NCBI GenBank assembly: GCA_965228975.1
Contig: OZ245851.1
Coordinates: forward strand, 2,108,001-2,172,000
From: JAJFJD01 sp965228975
GTDB taxonomy: Bacteria > Pseudomonadota > Alphaproteobacteria > UBA8366
Direction of reading: 5' to 3'
Length of the DNA stretch: 64,000 bases
Position numbers and translations under genes: made by a program. Shown here one piece after another: positions 33,222-42,361 of the stretch. The notes under the pieces were generated by a model. The model was not told the origin of the DNA. It did no database searches and saw only the letters and a program-made list of their open reading frames with translations. How positions within the stretch are numbered: position 1 is the stretch's first letter; the number at the start of each line of letters is the position of its first letter.

Positions 33222-34070
33222 TTAGCGACGCTTCAGCGCATAACCGGCGCGTACGGACCGAACGCGCAACACCGGATCGGACATCGACCTGAGTGCGGCG
33301 TAGTAGCTCATATTGCGTTCGACGCCACGGCTATCCATGTCCATGCGCGCGAACTTCTCGGCATTGGCGGTATCGCCACCGAGTCCGTAGGCCAATGCCA
33401 GGTTCTGCCGATCGCGCGCGGTCGCTCCGGGACGCAATGCCAGCGGCCGGAGAATTTCAACCGCGCCGTTGAAATGGCCGGCAAACGCCAGCGACAGGCC
33501 GAGGTTATTGCGAAGGTTGACGTCATCCGGCGCAATTTCGAGGCCAGCGTAATAGAATTCCTGGGCCTTCGCATGGTCGGCCATCGAATCATGCGCGACG
33601 CCAAGACCGCTATACGCCCGGTAGTCCTTGGGATCGGCGGCAACCGCTTTTTGAAATTGCTCCACCGCAAGATCGAGCTGGTCTTGGGCGATCAGCGAAT
33701 TTCCCAGCCCACGCAATGCGCGCGGATTGTCGGGGTCGATGACCAGTCCCTTTCGAAACGCATCGGCCGCATCCCTGACCAAACTGGCCGCGATAAGGGA
33801 TTCGCCAAGTCCAATAAGCGGTTCGATCTGTTCCGGCTCGGCCTGATGCGCCCGGCGGAAGAATTCGATGGCTGCGTTGATGTCACCACGCCGTTTGCTC
33901 GCCTCGCCGGCCCGCATCATCGCACCAGCCACCGTCTTACCCTTCGCCATATCGGCGGAGTCTTTTTTGGACGACGACGCTTCGTCATTCCCAGCGCAAC
34001 TGGAGAGAAGCGCTGCAAGCAAAGCCGCAGTGATAATGCGGCGCTTATTTATAATAAATACAGTCATCAT
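33222..34070 (-). CDS. tadD: TadD-like TPR lipoprotein
   Basis: 282 residues. A short signal with lipobox LLSSC (Cys near residue 25) makes it an outer-membrane lipoprotein. Four to five tetratricopeptide repeats follow, for instance AIEFFRRAHQAEPEQIEPLI, AADAFRKGLVIDPDNPRALR, AVEQFQKAVAADPKDYRAYS and AQEFYYAGLEIAPDDVNLRN. TadD acts as a pilotin-type factor for the secretin and is a standard member of tad loci, though here it is on the opposite strand and divergent from the tadE-like gene with a gap of only 33 bases. Confidence 0.9.
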   Translation of the reverse strand: MMTVFIINKRRIITAALLAALLSSCAGNDEASSSKKDSADMAKGKTVAGAMMRAGEASKRRGDINAAIEFFRRAHQAEPEQIEPLIGLGESLIAASLVRDAADAFRKGLVIDPDNPRALRGLGNSLIAQDQLDLAVEQFQKAVAADPKDYRAYSGLGVAHDSMADHAKAQEFYYAGLEIAPDDVNLRNNLGLSLAFAGHFNGAVEILRPLALRPGATARDRQNLALAYGLGGDTANAEKFARMDMDSRGVERNMSYYAALRSMSDPVLRVRSVRAGYALKRR

Positions 34071-34103
34071 GCGGGAAATCTACAACATTAGGTAAGATTT
34101 GCC

Positions 34104-34697
34104 ATGAAAAAAATGCGTCATTTGAAGAAATTTTTCAGTATAGTCCGCCGTAATGACGACGGATCGGCTGCAATTGAGTTCAGTTTCACTGCACCGTTGT
34201 TAATACTCACCATCGTAGCGATCATGGAGTTCTCTATGATCCTATTTCTCAATGCGGTTTTGGAAGGCAGCCTTCGTGATGCCGCGCGGTTTGGAGTCAC
34301 CGGATTCACGCCGACCGGCGTGAACCGTGAGGACGTCATCGTGGACAAGGTTCAATCGGCGACGATGGGCCTGGTGCCGATCACCACAAGCAACATTACG
34401 ACGCTCGCATACTCGGACTTCAGTGAGGTCGGGCAGCCCGAACCCTATATCGACGATAACCCGGCAAACGGGATGTACGACGTCGGCGAAAGCTTCACCG
34501 ACGTGAACGGTAACGGTCAATGGGATGCGGACATGGGGACGCCGGGTCTCGGCGGCGCGTGCGACGTCGTCGTGTACAGGGTGGAGACACAATGGTCGCT
34601 GATGCTTGGCCTGATGGCATCCAGTGTTGGACAAACCATTGATTTGACCGCGAGCACCGCGGTTCGCAACGAACCCTACGGCAACTCGCCCTGCTAA
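34104..34697 (+). CDS. TadE-like minor pilin with a calcium-binding-type loop
   Basis: 197 residues. The N-terminus RRNDDGSAAIEFSFTAPLLI is a prepilin-like signal with the mature AAIEF start and conserved Glu; the hydrophobic stretch runs to about residue 55. TadE/TadF proteins are processed by CpaA and are minor pseudopilins. Unusual is the C-terminal half: DDNPANGMYDVGESFTDVN and NGNGQWDADMG contain D-x-N-x-N-G-x-W-D, the spacing of EF-hand/dockerin-like Ca2+ loops, not standard for TadE. Two cysteines (in GGACDV and SPC) may form a disulfide. It leads the second small pilin gene by 35 bases. Confidence 0.82.
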   Translation: MKKMRHLKKFFSIVRRNDDGSAAIEFSFTAPLLILTIVAIMEFSMILFLNAVLEGSLRDAARFGVTGFTPTGVNREDVIVDKVQSATMGLVPITTSNITTLAYSDFSEVGQPEPYIDDNPANGMYDVGESFTDVNGNGQWDADMGTPGLGGACDVVVYRVETQWSLMLGLMASSVGQTIDLTASTAVRNEPYGNSPC

Positions 34698-34732
34698 TCG
34701 GCGCGTTCAGCAACGATACGAGGAGCCATACC

Positions 34733-35299
34733 ATGCAATTCCTACGATCCCTTGTATGCCCGGGCCGGCTGCTGCGCAACGACCGCGGCGGCGTGATGAT
34801 CGAATTCGGCTTCGCGATGCCCGTATTGGTCCTACTGATGTTGGGCGGCGTCGAAATCGGACGATATGTTTTGCTCCATCAGAAGCTGGATCGTACGGCA
34901 ATGACGGTTTCGGATCTTGTGGCGCGTGTTCAGTCCGTGACCACGGCCGAGGTCGACACGGTCTTTACCGCCGCAAACCTTGTCATGGAACCCTTCGCGA
35001 TGGGAACCCAAGGCACGGTGGTCATTTCCTCGGTTAAGAGAGACAGCGGGTCGCCCAAGGTGATTTGGCAACGATCCGGCGCGGGAACCTTGTCCATTAC
35101 CAGTGCGGTCGGAACGCAGGGCGGCAACGCGACGATCAGCGACAATGACCTGGTGGACGACGACCAAGCGATTATCATCGGCGAAACATACTTTCAGTAC
35201 ACGCCGTGGTTCATCGATCTAATTCCCAGCACGACCCTGCGCCACACCGCGGTCTTCCGGCCGCGCCTATCCGGTGAAGTGACGTGCAGTGACTGCTAG
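34733..35299 (+). CDS. TadE/TadF-like minor pilin
   Basis: 188 residues. Prepilin-like start LLRNDRGGVMIEFGFAMPVL with the Glu at mature position 5 of the hydrophobic helix, then GGVEIGRYVLLHQKLDRTAM, the conserved stretch of TadE/F. The rest is a beta-rich outer domain ending with a C-terminal CSDC pair. It would be processed by CpaA and take part in Flp assembly. Last gene of the locus: a strong hairpin follows 55 bases later. Confidence 0.85.
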   Translation: MQFLRSLVCPGRLLRNDRGGVMIEFGFAMPVLVLLMLGGVEIGRYVLLHQKLDRTAMTVSDLVARVQSVTTAEVDTVFTAANLVMEPFAMGTQGTVVISSVKRDSGSPKVIWQRSGAGTLSITSAVGTQGGNATISDNDLVDDDQAIIIGETYFQYTPWFIDLIPSTTLRHTAVFRPRLSGEVTCSDC

Positions 35300-35354
35300 A
35301 CGGAAATCGACTAACTGCGCCTGCCCAAATTAGAAGCGCAACACCTGCCTAGAC

Positions 35355-35394
35355 GGAATGACGCCTTTCAATCGAAGGGCGTCATTCCATTTCG
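35355..35394 (+). terminator. terminator of the tad locus
   Basis: A 15-base stem (35355-35369 with 35374-35388, one G-T pair) closed by a four-base AATC loop, followed by ATTTCGTT. Strong hairpin directly after the last pilin gene; the T-run is short and interrupted. Confidence 0.8.
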
Positions 35395-35597
35395 TTAAAA
35401 CCAAAGATTACGATAGGCAGCATCCCATCGCGCGCTCAAACATATTAAAATTCGCCAATAATTTTACTTAATCGGCGCTTCATTTATTATCAATCCGTTA
35501 AGGAAATAGTGCCAGACTTTCGGATAAGTCTATTATATAAAGAACCTTGTCTTTATTTTACTTAGAGAGCTTGCGGCAACAGCAGGTCTAGACAACG

Positions 35598-35912
35598 ATG
35601 CTTGGCAAACTGGCATTTTTCGCGGTGCTTCTCACTCTCGCGCTTCCGGCGTCACTTGGTGGCGCGGAGCATAATGACGAAGCGAACTGCGGTGAGCGGA
35701 AGATCGTCCTCAAATACTTGTCCAAGAAATACTCCGAACAGCCGATCGCGATGGGACTGGCGGCAAACGGCGGATTGATCGAGGTCCTCACCTCCCGCAA
35801 AGGCCTCACCTTCACGATCATCGTCACCATGCCCGAAGGCGATACCTGCATGGTCGCCGCCGGCGAAGGGTGGGAAAATCTGCCCCAATCGTTGGCGCAG
35901 CCCCAGATCTGA
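35598..35912 (+). CDS. hypothetical secreted protein
   Basis: 104 residues: signal peptide (KLAFFAVLLTLALPASLGGA) followed by a small domain with two cysteines (NCGERK and DTCMVA), which may form a disulfide in the periplasm. The region GGLIEVLTSRKGLTFTIIVT and GEGWENLPQ resembles small periplasmic proteins of unknown function found in alphaproteobacteria. It is preceded by an AT-rich 200-base leader after the tad terminator and is convergent with the DUF192 gene, the two stops being adjacent. Confidence 0.7.
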   Translation: MLGKLAFFAVLLTLALPASLGGAEHNDEANCGERKIVLKYLSKKYSEQPIAMGLAANGGLIEVLTSRKGLTFTIIVTMPEGDTCMVAAGEGWENLPQSLAQPQI

Positions 35913-36392
35913 TCAGCGAAATACCCGATGAACGACGCGGTCGCCGGGTTTGATCCCGAGCCGGCTGGCTGTCCCGCCGTTTAGCTCCAAAACCGCGCGG
36001 ACCGGGCCGTTCGAGCCGATTAGCTCGGTCGATTGCGGGACGGTACGTTCCGCAATATGCGTGATCCGGCCATCCGACCCGATGAAGAACATGTCGAGCG
36101 GGATGAACGTGTTCTTCATCCACATGGAAACTGGTGCGTCGCTGGGATACACGAACAGCATACCCGCATCCGCAGCCATCTTTCTGCGATACATCAAGCC
36201 TGTCGATTGCTGATCACTGGTCGTGGCCAGCTCAACGCGAAAATCATATGCACCGGAGGACGTCCGGATCGTCAACGGCTCATGCTGACGCTGGGCGCCA
36301 CCCCAGCCGTGAACCGGCGCAAGCAGAACACCTGCGAACAGCAATGCCAATAGGGACCGCCAAACCATAACCCGGTTTATAGTGCCATTCAT
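35913..36392 (-). CDS. DUF192 exported protein
   Basis: 159 residues: signal peptide (VWRSLLALLFAGVLLAPVHG) and a DUF192 domain with GLMYRRKMAADAGMLFVY and MWMKNTFIPLDMFFI, the two core stretches of the family, then GIKPGDRV at the end. DUF192 proteins are compact beta-barrel proteins, mostly periplasmic, with no settled function. ATG 36392 avoids overlapping the upstream gene (stop at 36409); 36371 is also possible. Likely co-transcribed with the deacetylase-like gene 16 bases upstream. Confidence 0.85.
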   Translation of the reverse strand: MNGTINRVMVWRSLLALLFAGVLLAPVHGWGGAQRQHEPLTIRTSSGAYDFRVELATTSDQQSTGLMYRRKMAADAGMLFVYPSDAPVSMWMKNTFIPLDMFFIGSDGRITHIAERTVPQSTELIGSNGPVRAVLELNGGTASRLGIKPGDRVVHRVFR

Positions 36393-36408
36393 CGCCCGAA
36401 ACGAGAGT

Positions 36409-37512
36409 TCATTCCGCCACCGCCTGTGCCGCAACCTTCTTTACCGCCTCCCGGACGGGACCGCGATTCGGCGGATCGGCAAGGCTTTCGAACCAACGAT
36501 CCGGTGGGTTCCGGGCAAGCCGGTGTCGCCATTCGACGCCGCTCAACAGCGATTTGGCGGCATCGGGCAAGACTGCCGGTATGGCACGGCGGTTCAAGAT
36601 CGCCCAAACGCCGGCCCAGCATCGCGCCAATGACCAAGGATTGTACCCTCCCCCGCCAAGCACCAGCAGCGGCGCCGACCTTCGATGGAGTTTCTCAACG
36701 ACATCCCATAAAGCATTGTTCGATAGTTCCAATTTGCTCAACGGATCGTCCGACAACGCGTCGGCACCGCATTGCAGTACGACAATCGACGGAGCAAACG
36801 CATCCAATAACGGAAGAATGGCAAGATCCATCAAATGCGCCATCTCGGCATCGTTGAAGCCGGCCGGCACCGGTAGGTTACGCGCCACGCCGCCGGCACG
36901 ATCATCGGCGGATCCGGTTCCCGGCCAGCGCCCCGCCTCGTGCACGGAAATCGTCAGCACCCGATGGTCATCGTGAAAGGCATCCTGAACCCCATCACCG
37001 TGATGGGCATCCACATCGACGTACCCTATTCGATCATGTCCATCGTCCAACAACGCACAGATCGCCAGAACCGGGTCATTGAAGTAACAAAAGCCGCTCG
37101 CGGCGTTTGCCCGGCCGTGATGGGTCCCGCCCGCGGGGCTGAAAACCGCATCGGTTTGGCGCAACAGCGTCGCCGCATGGATCGATCCGCCGCTCGCCGT
37201 TGCCGGCCTCCGGAACATTTCCGGGAAGATCGGGTTTCCGTTGGTCCCAATGTTGAACCGCCGACGGGTGTCTTGATCGGCGGATTGCGTGCGCTCGGCC
37301 GCGATCACCGCTGCGATATAGTCGGCATCATGAAAGCGGGCCAGTTGTTCGGCCGTAGCTTGCGGACTGTCGACATATTGCGCCTGCGGCAACCACTCTA
37401 GGGACCGCACGAGGTCCGTGGTCAGCGAAACCCGAGGAATGCGGAGCGGATGCCAGGGAGCGTAGCTTGAATCCCGGTAGATCTCGGACCCGATATATTT
37501 GGGCAGCACCAT
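36409..37512 (-). CDS. histone deacetylase family protein (AcuC/acetylpolyamine amidohydrolase-like)
   Basis: 367 residues. Zinc-dependent deacetylase fold with the catalytic residues intact: the His-His pair in AGGTHHGRANAASGFCYFND, zinc ligands in VDVDAHHGDGVQ and the Asp in QCGADALSDDPLSKLELS, and the transition-state Tyr in LGGGGYNPWS. Bacterial members remove acetyl groups from acetoin-pathway enzymes (AcuC), polyamines or other amines; the substrate here is not determined. ATG 37512 begins directly at the conserved start (VLPKYIGSEIY). The gene sits 61 bases downstream of the ABC exporter. Confidence 0.9.
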   Translation of the reverse strand: MVLPKYIGSEIYRDSSYAPWHPLRIPRVSLTTDLVRSLEWLPQAQYVDSPQATAEQLARFHDADYIAAVIAAERTQSADQDTRRRFNIGTNGNPIFPEMFRRPATASGGSIHAATLLRQTDAVFSPAGGTHHGRANAASGFCYFNDPVLAICALLDDGHDRIGYVDVDAHHGDGVQDAFHDDHRVLTISVHEAGRWPGTGSADDRAGGVARNLPVPAGFNDAEMAHLMDLAILPLLDAFAPSIVVLQCGADALSDDPLSKLELSNNALWDVVEKLHRRSAPLLVLGGGGYNPWSLARCWAGVWAILNRRAIPAVLPDAAKSLLSGVEWRHRLARNPPDRWFESLADPPNRGPVREAVKKVAAQAVAE

Positions 37513-37573
37513 TGCGCACCTAGGCAACCGGTATATAGGGCAATATCCGACGCCGCATCCCGATCGGCATGGC

Positions 37574-39415
37574 TCAGGAATGCTCCGGTTTTGCCGTACC
37601 GGACGTCGCGCGGCGTTGCTTTTCCCAAAGGGTCGCATATTCGCCGCCTAAACCCTGTAGTTCATCATGTGTGCCGCGTTCGGCGATCCGTCCATCCTGC
37701 AACACGAGGATTTCGTCCGCATGGACAACGGTTGAGAGGCGGTGGGCGATGACCAGCGTCGTTCTTTCGGCGGAGACTTCATCCAAGCTCCGCTGAATTT
37801 CCTGCTCCGTATGGCTGTCCAACGCCGAGGTCGCTTCGTCGAAAAGCAGGATCCGGGGTTGTTTCAGGATCGCCCGGGCGATGGCCACCCGCTGTTTTTC
37901 GCCGCCGGACAGTTTTAGGCCCCGCTCTCCCACCATCGACTGATAGCCGTCGGGCAACGCGACAATGAAGTCATGGATCCGCGCCATCTTGGCCGCCTCC
38001 TCGACCTCCGAGCGCGAAGCGCCAGGCCGACCGTACGCGATGTTGTAGTAGACCGTATCGTTGAACAAGACGGTGTCCTGCGGCACGATCCCGATCGTCG
38101 CGCGAAGGCTGTCCTGGGTAACCTCGCGGATGTTCTGACCGTCTATCAGCACCCGACCCTCACCCACATCGTAGAATCGGTACAGAATCCGGCTAATCGT
38201 GGATTTGCCGGCGCCGCTGGGTCCAACGATGGCGACCGTCTTGCCCGGCGGGACCGTGAAACTGACGTCCTGGAGAATCGGCCGGCGCGGGTCGTAGCCG
38301 AAGTTAACGTTTTCGAATCGGACCTCGCCACCGGCGACCTCTATATCCGGCGCCTCCGGAATGTCGACGACCTCCTGTTCGACATCGAGCAGCTTGAACA
38401 TGTCATCCATGTCGATCAGCGATTGCCGGATATTCCGGTACACGAACCCTAAAAAGTTCAACGGCAAATAGAGCTGAATCAAGTACGTATTCACGAGGAC
38501 GAAATCGCCGACCGTCATGGACCGGTCGACGACCCCGTTGCCCGCCATCACCATGACCAACACAAGGCCGCTCGAAATGATGAACCCCTGCCCGACATTC
38601 AACGCCGACAGACTCACGGTGTTCTGAACCGCCGCACGCTCGTATTGCTGCATCGCCTCATCGAACCGCCGTGCTTCGTGGGCCTCGTTGCCGAAATACT
38701 TGACGGTCTCGTAATTGAGCAAACTGTCGATCGCCCTCGAATTCGCTTCGGTATCGCGATCGTTCATTTCTCGGCGGTACTTGATGCGCCACTCGGTGAC
38801 CAGCAGCGTGAAAACGATATAGGTCACAATCGTGACGAATGTGACCAGCGCAAACCAGATGTCGAACAGGCCCCACAAGACGCCGCAAACCAGAAAAATC
38901 TCGAGCAGCGTGGGCAAGATGTTGAACAACATGAAGCCAAGCAGGAATTCGATCCCCTTGATCCCGCGTTCGATGACCCTCGACAAGCCGCCGGTCCGCC
39001 GCTCGAGGTGGTAGCGGAGACTCAAGGCGTGGATATGACGGAATGTCCGAAGCGCCGCCTGACGCATGGCTCGCTGGGCCACCTTGGCGAATAACGCCTC
39101 GCGCAATTCCGAAAAGGCCACGGACAAGACCCGAACAGCCCCATATGCCAGCAACAACGCCAGCGGGAGCAGGATAATGTCGTCCACCCCCTGCCGCGTC
39201 AGCGCATCAATAGAATCGCGGTAGAGTAACGGCACATACACCGTCGCGGCCTTGGCGCAGGCGAGCGCGGCGAGCGCCCCGAGCACCCGGAGGCGCATCT
39301 CCAATTGGCCTCGCGGCCAGAGATACGGCAACAGCGTCAAAACGCCGTGTTTCCGCGGTTCGCCGGACGCCTGTTCGCCCCTCGCAGGTGTGGTAGCGGT
39401 CACTGACTTGTTCAA
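37574..39415 (-). CDS. Atm1-type ABC exporter (half-transporter)
   Basis: 613 residues: six-helix membrane domain then an ATPase domain. The membrane part has TEWRIKYRREMNDRDTEAN and SLLNYETVKYFGNE, hallmarks of Atm1/ABCB7/HMT1. The ATPase has Walker A GPSGAGKST, Q-loop VPQDTVLF, signature LSGGEKQR, Walker B ILLFDEATSALD and switch His in IAHRLST. Bacterial Atm1 proteins export glutathione-linked compounds, including metal conjugates, and mitochondrial ones serve cytosolic iron-sulfur assembly. The protein works as a homodimer in the inner membrane. No RBS stands out at 39415, but the next in-frame ATG lies deep in the first helix. Confidence 0.93.
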   Translation of the reverse strand: MNKSVTATTPARGEQASGEPRKHGVLTLLPYLWPRGQLEMRLRVLGALAALACAKAATVYVPLLYRDSIDALTRQGVDDIILLPLALLLAYGAVRVLSVAFSELREALFAKVAQRAMRQAALRTFRHIHALSLRYHLERRTGGLSRVIERGIKGIEFLLGFMLFNILPTLLEIFLVCGVLWGLFDIWFALVTFVTIVTYIVFTLLVTEWRIKYRREMNDRDTEANSRAIDSLLNYETVKYFGNEAHEARRFDEAMQQYERAAVQNTVSLSALNVGQGFIISSGLVLVMVMAGNGVVDRSMTVGDFVLVNTYLIQLYLPLNFLGFVYRNIRQSLIDMDDMFKLLDVEQEVVDIPEAPDIEVAGGEVRFENVNFGYDPRRPILQDVSFTVPPGKTVAIVGPSGAGKSTISRILYRFYDVGEGRVLIDGQNIREVTQDSLRATIGIVPQDTVLFNDTVYYNIAYGRPGASRSEVEEAAKMARIHDFIVALPDGYQSMVGERGLKLSGGEKQRVAIARAILKQPRILLFDEATSALDSHTEQEIQRSLDEVSAERTTLVIAHRLSTVVHADEILVLQDGRIAERGTHDELQGLGGEYATLWEKQRRATSGTAKPEHS

Positions 39416-39601
39416 CTTTTTGTCGGCCGGTTCATCAAAAAAACTACTTAGACTTCAATATATTCGCCGAAATCCAATCCGCTAGTTTAGGATACGTTAA
39501 CCGGTCGCGAATTACTGTAGACAACGCGTGCAATCGCCCTGCGGCGGTAAGTCCGCCCGCGCGCCGGTTAGGGTGGCATTCGACGGTTTCGGTTAGATCT
39601 G

Positions 39602-42361
39602 ATGGATGAAAGTAGACGCCTGCGCCAACGCGTCAAGGAACTTGAGGAACAGGTCGCCGACCTTACCGCGGCCCGATCCGACGCGTTACGGGATTTGGCG
39701 CTATATCGGAAAGCCGTGGAGACGAGCCGCGACGGTATCGTTCTATACGATGCCGACGCACGCCTCGTATTTTGCAACGAACGCTACAAGACACTGTTCA
39801 GCGAGAGCGCCGAGTTCCTGACGCCGGGAACGCATTTGAACGACATATCCCGCGCCATTGCCGAGAGCGGTCAGGTCGTCGACGCAAGAGGCCGGCCCGA
39901 CGAATGGGCCTCCGGACGCCTCAAGCTCCATCAAGATGCGAGCGACAAGCCGCTGCACATGCAGCTATCCGACGGCACATGGCTGCGCGGCCGAAACTAC
40001 CGGACGACCGATGGCGGCATGTTGGGGATCCGCACCGACATTACCGACTTGATGCAGCGGGAAAATGAACTGCGCGCGGCAAATGATGAATCGCAAAGCC
40101 GGCTTCAGGCATTTTTCGACAATTCGCCGATTGCGCTCTACATCAAGGATACGGAGAGGCGCTTCCTGGCGGCCAATAAGGCATTCGAATCGATCTACGG
40201 CATCGGTGCCTCGGCCCTCATAGGGCGGCGTACCGAAGAAGTCATGCCCTGGTTCTCCACGATCGCCGAAGAAAAACTCGATCCAAAGGTTCTCGAGGAC
40301 GGCACCCTCCAATCGCAGGAACACGCCATACCGGGTCCGGACGGACCTGTCGGGCGGGCATTCACCACCAAATTCCCGATCCGCGACGCGAACGGAAACA
40401 CAACCGCGATCGGCTGCGTCGGCATCAATGTCACGAAATTCAAGGCCGTCGAACAGGCGCTCGAAGACAAATCGCGCGTGCTCGAAATGACCCTCCGCGC
40501 GATCGATCAGGGATTCGCCATGTTCGACGAGGATATGCGGGTCATCACCTGTAATCAGCGGTTCTTCGACTTGCACTACTATCCGGGGCAACTGCCGGAC
40601 GACGGCATCCCGATGCGCGACATCATGTTGGAATACGCCAAGACGGGCATCTACGGGACAGAAGATCCGGAACACCGGATCGACGAACGTATCGCCTTTC
40701 TTTCGAGTTCCGACAGACCTGAACGCGAGGAACGCCTTCAGCCGGATGGACGCATCATCGACGTCCGGCGGAATCCCACACCGTCCGGCGGCTACGTAGC
40801 CACCTATACCGATATCACCGACATTAAACAGGCGGAAAAGAAATCGGAGACTTCCCGCCAACTGCTGCATGAAACGCTGCACGCGCTCCCCGCCAGTGTC
40901 GCATTCTACGATAAAGATGAAAAACTGGTCTTCTGCAATCAGGCCACGTTGAATCTCTATCCGTGGCAAACCGCGCTGCACGCACCGGGTCACACGTTCG
41001 AGGAACAGATCCGCGAATCCATCGCAAGCGGTATGGTTCCCGATGCGATCAATCGAGAAGATGCATGGGTCGAGGAGCGGATTCACCAATATCGCAATTC
41101 GGCGCAGAACGTAGAGACGCACCATTCGGGGAATCGTTGGGTGCTTTCGTCCTACCGAAAGGTGTCCGACGGCGGAACCGTCGCGATCCGCCACGACATC
41201 AGCAAGCGCAAGGAAGCCGAGCGCGCGCTGCGCGAAAGCGAGGAGAACTATAGAAGCCTGATCGAGAACTCGATCGTCGGGATCAACATCACGCGATATG
41301 GACAACTGTTGTTCATCAACCAGGCTCTTGCCGAAATATTCGGATACGACAGCGCCGACGAATTGATGAAGATCGGCAGTGTCGTCCATCTCGTCGCACC
41401 GCACGAGCGCGAACGAATCGCCCAATACGGCCGCGACCGGATGGCCGGGCGCCCGGCCCCGTCGCTTTTCGAATATGAGGCCCGCCGGAAGGACGGCAGC
41501 ACGATTTGGTTGCAACGGTCGGCCCGCGTGGTGAACTGGCGTGGCGTCCGTGCGGTCCAGGGCACATTGGTGGATGTTACGGAACGCAAGAGTGCGGAAG
41601 AACGCCTACGCAATGCCGTGACTGTCGCCGAGGCCGCCAACCGCGCCAAATCGGAATTCCTCGCGAAGATGAGCCACGAACTGCGGACGCCGTTGAACGC
41701 CATCATCGGTTTTTCAGAGGTGCTATCGCGCGAAACCTTCGGGCCGCTGGGACACGAGAAATACAACAACTACGTCGGCGATATTACGACGAGCGGACGC
41801 CATCTCCTGGATATGATCACCGACATATTGGATATGTCCAAGATCGAGGCCGGGCGTCAAGATATCCGGCCCGAAGAGATCGATCTCAACAAGGCCGTGC
41901 GCGAAGCAGCGCAGGTCGTGCGCGGCCAGTTGGAACGCCAGCGCCTGACACTCTCGATCGATATCGCATCCGATATACCGTCGATCTACGCCGATCCACG
42001 CGCCCTTCGACAGGTTCTGTTGAACCTGTTGTCGAACGCCATCAAATTCACCGAGGCGTTGGGGCAAGTCACCGTGTCGGCACGCCTGGGCGACAGCGGC
42101 AGCGTGCAGCTTTCCGTGTCCGATACAGGTATCGGAATCAAGGAAAAGGACCTGGAAAAGGTCCTGCAACCGTTCGGCCAGGTCGGTAGCGCGCAAACAT
42201 CCGCACAAGCGGGAACCGGCCTCGGCCTGCCGATCGTCAAGTCTCTCGTCGAACTGCACGGCGGGTGGTTCGACCTATCCAGCCAGCAGGGCAAAGGAAC
42301 GACCGCAACGGTTTCCTTCCCCAGCCGGGACACCGGCGAAAAGACCGTCAGGATGGCTTAG
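39602..42361 (+). CDS. soluble sensor histidine kinase with five PAS domains
   Basis: 919 residues, no membrane segment. A short N-terminal coiled coil (residues 4-30) precedes about five PAS domains starting near residues 33, 165, 292, 415 and 545, each with the AxxxGIxxxD.D..ixxxN pattern; the first, third and fourth are of the PAS_7-like kind (GFAMFDEDMRVITCNQRFF). The kinase core has HisKA FLAKMSHELRTPLNAIIGFS, N box LNLLSNAIKF, G1 DTGIGI and G2 GTGLGLPIVKSL. No receiver or phosphotransfer domain and no adjacent response regulator, so it is an orphan kinase. The signal, likely cytoplasmic (redox, ligand or light), is unknown. Its last four bases overlap the convergent antiporter gene. Confidence 0.93.
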   Translation: MDESRRLRQRVKELEEQVADLTAARSDALRDLALYRKAVETSRDGIVLYDADARLVFCNERYKTLFSESAEFLTPGTHLNDISRAIAESGQVVDARGRPDEWASGRLKLHQDASDKPLHMQLSDGTWLRGRNYRTTDGGMLGIRTDITDLMQRENELRAANDESQSRLQAFFDNSPIALYIKDTERRFLAANKAFESIYGIGASALIGRRTEEVMPWFSTIAEEKLDPKVLEDGTLQSQEHAIPGPDGPVGRAFTTKFPIRDANGNTTAIGCVGINVTKFKAVEQALEDKSRVLEMTLRAIDQGFAMFDEDMRVITCNQRFFDLHYYPGQLPDDGIPMRDIMLEYAKTGIYGTEDPEHRIDERIAFLSSSDRPEREERLQPDGRIIDVRRNPTPSGGYVATYTDITDIKQAEKKSETSRQLLHETLHALPASVAFYDKDEKLVFCNQATLNLYPWQTALHAPGHTFEEQIRESIASGMVPDAINREDAWVEERIHQYRNSAQNVETHHSGNRWVLSSYRKVSDGGTVAIRHDISKRKEAERALRESEENYRSLIENSIVGINITRYGQLLFINQALAEIFGYDSADELMKIGSVVHLVAPHERERIAQYGRDRMAGRPAPSLFEYEARRKDGSTIWLQRSARVVNWRGVRAVQGTLVDVTERKSAEERLRNAVTVAEAANRAKSEFLAKMSHELRTPLNAIIGFSEVLSRETFGPLGHEKYNNYVGDITTSGRHLLDMITDILDMSKIEAGRQDIRPEEIDLNKAVREAAQVVRGQLERQRLTLSIDIASDIPSIYADPRALRQVLLNLLSNAIKFTEALGQVTVSARLGDSGSVQLSVSDTGIGIKEKDLEKVLQPFGQVGSAQTSAQAGTGLGLPIVKSLVELHGGWFDLSSQQGKGTTATVSFPSRDTGEKTVRMA

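Noticed and set aside
39965..41515. 516-codon minus-strand open frame inside the PAS kinase gene
   Set aside because: Antisense shadow; the kinase is continuous and fully motif-supported on the plus strand.
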